Of a DNA stretch of 64,000 nucleotides, positions 63,522-64,000 are shown in pieces. The stretch is from the NCBI GenBank assembly GCA_963696075.1, contig CAVOJD010000007.1, forward strand, positions 58,860 to 122,859, written 5' to 3'. Made by a program: the position numbers and the translations under genes. The first letter of the stretch is position 1, and each line of letters starts with the position of its first letter. This DNA is from CAJQQK01 sp963696075. GTDB taxonomy: Bacteria; Pseudomonadota; Alphaproteobacteria; Rhizobiales; Hyphomicrobiaceae. Below the pieces are notes generated by a model. The model was not told where the DNA came from. It did no database searches and saw only the letters and a list, made by a program, of their open reading frames with translations.

Positions 63522-63625
63522 ACAGCATCAGAGTGCAGTTGCGCAGTGCGGTACTGCCGAGCGGCGAAAGCGTTCCGCGCAAGATCGAACAATTCCCCCG
63601 CGTCAATGGCGTCGTGCACATTCAT
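63443..63625 (-). CDS. possible small protein or N-terminal extension of the glycosyltransferase
   Basis: A 60-codon frame beginning at ATG 63625 with GGGAAAGG about 9 nt upstream, a better ribosome-binding site than any before ATG 63521. The first 40 residues (D-A-G-E-L-F-D-L-A-R-N-A-F-A-A-R-Q) look like an amphipathic, TPR-like helix pair. It lies in the same frame as the main body of the transferase, beyond the displaced segment. It may therefore be the true N-terminus of that gene, with a second indel near 63500, or a separate small protein. Confidence 0.35.
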   Translation of the reverse strand: MNVHDAIDAGELFDLARNAFAARQYRTAQLHSDAVWRNLKTANCDNGCLPVTTWSIPLSS

Positions 63626-64000
63626 TCGGTCACACCTTTCCCTGCCACCACCGCCCCCTGTTCGTGATCCGCTAACAAGAAGGGTCTAGGCAGCGTTCGA
63701 CATCCGCCGCGTTGCCCGCATACAACAACATGACCAACAAACATAATCGTCCCGCCCGCAAACGAGCGCAAGCTTCCACTCAAATCGCTTATGTTTCAAG
63801 ATCCGTAAACCGGTCCAATGCAGCGCCTGATTGCTCGCTCTGTAGCATGAACTTTACCAAGTCGCATCCGGCAATGCATCTACCCCTCTCCGCTGCTGTC
63901 CCGACAAATGAACAGGTCCAGCAGGACGCCAAAGAGCGTCAGTGGAATGTCGTCACGATTTAGCGGCGATGAGGGCCCGAAAGTATAGGCGACCCACCCT
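63626..64000. other. right-edge stretch without recognised genes
   Basis: No supported gene is seen. A minus-strand reading entering from the right edge stops at about 63960 after roughly 15 codons; it could be the tail of a gene outside the window. The plus-strand frame at 63712-63963 has no ribosome-binding site or family resemblance. Confidence 0.4.

Noticed and set aside
1..64000. CRISPR arrays, rRNA, tRNA and phage genes
   Set aside because: No regularly spaced repeats, tRNA TPsiC-like boxes in cloverleaf context, or phage structural or integrase genes were seen. A tRNA search program would be needed to exclude tRNAs fully.

Overview
The window is GC-rich (roughly two-thirds G+C by eye) and densely coded. 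Gene content points to an alphaproteobacterium, most likely Hyphomicrobiales/Rhizobiales: a liv operon with an embedded small membrane protein of the DUF6867 type, fused CysN-CysC, malate synthase G, a Tad-type VWA protein, an MntR/MntABCD system and a Kps-type capsule locus. No rRNA, tRNA or CRISPR array was recognised. The species cannot be fixed from the sequence.

Layout. 1-5.0 kb: end of a Tad-like gene, a response regulator divergent from a hybrid histidine kinase, and aquaporin. 5.2-11.8 kb: a Baeyer-Villiger monooxygenase, then mntR divergent from a manganese ABC operon, with MntR-like operators between them. 11.9-18.6 kb: threonine aldolase, an SDR, malate synthase G and a chromate-resistance pair. 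18.6-25.6 kb: a hydrolase, a nested-repeat island, a CoA-transferase, leuCD and a Tad-like VWA protein. 25.6-31.3 kb: a frameshifted 3-hydroxyisobutyrate-dehydrogenase-like gene, a GMC oxidoreductase, a membrane protein, rpe and a frameshifted acyl-CoA dehydrogenase. 31.3-37.2 kb: the most unusual part, with a pentameric ligand-gated channel fused to a periplasmic binding domain, a quinone oxidoreductase, an unrecognised 347-aa protein, a toxin-antitoxin pair and a selenocysteine-containing UGSC protein with a visible SECIS-like hairpin. 37.2-43.8 kb: a prohibitin-family protein and the liv branched-chain amino-acid operon. 44-48.9 kb: an FAD oxidoreductase divergent from marR-emrAB. 49.1-52 kb: cysD and cysNC. 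52.2-64 kb: a Kps-like capsule locus (KpsC/KpsS-like transferases, Wza/KpsD-type exporter, KpsM-KpsT-KpsE) ending in a lower-GC glycosyltransferase/methyltransferase tail, with a small MITE at the stop codon of the KpsC-like gene.

Two discoveries stand out. The gene at 36646-37164 reads through an in-frame UGA that sits in the lower stem of a 42-nt hairpin and encodes a U-G-S-C motif, so ordinary gene calling would split it into two fragments. The gene at 31348-33711 joins a type-1 periplasmic binding domain to a Cys-loop/Pro-loop channel, an architecture analogous to ionotropic glutamate receptors but on an unrelated pore.

A caution: four genes (25621-26506, 30101-31256, 39584-39926, 61532-63521) each carry one apparent frameshift, and all four have the same sign (one extra nucleotide). 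This suggests systematic base-calling insertions rather than four independent gene deaths.
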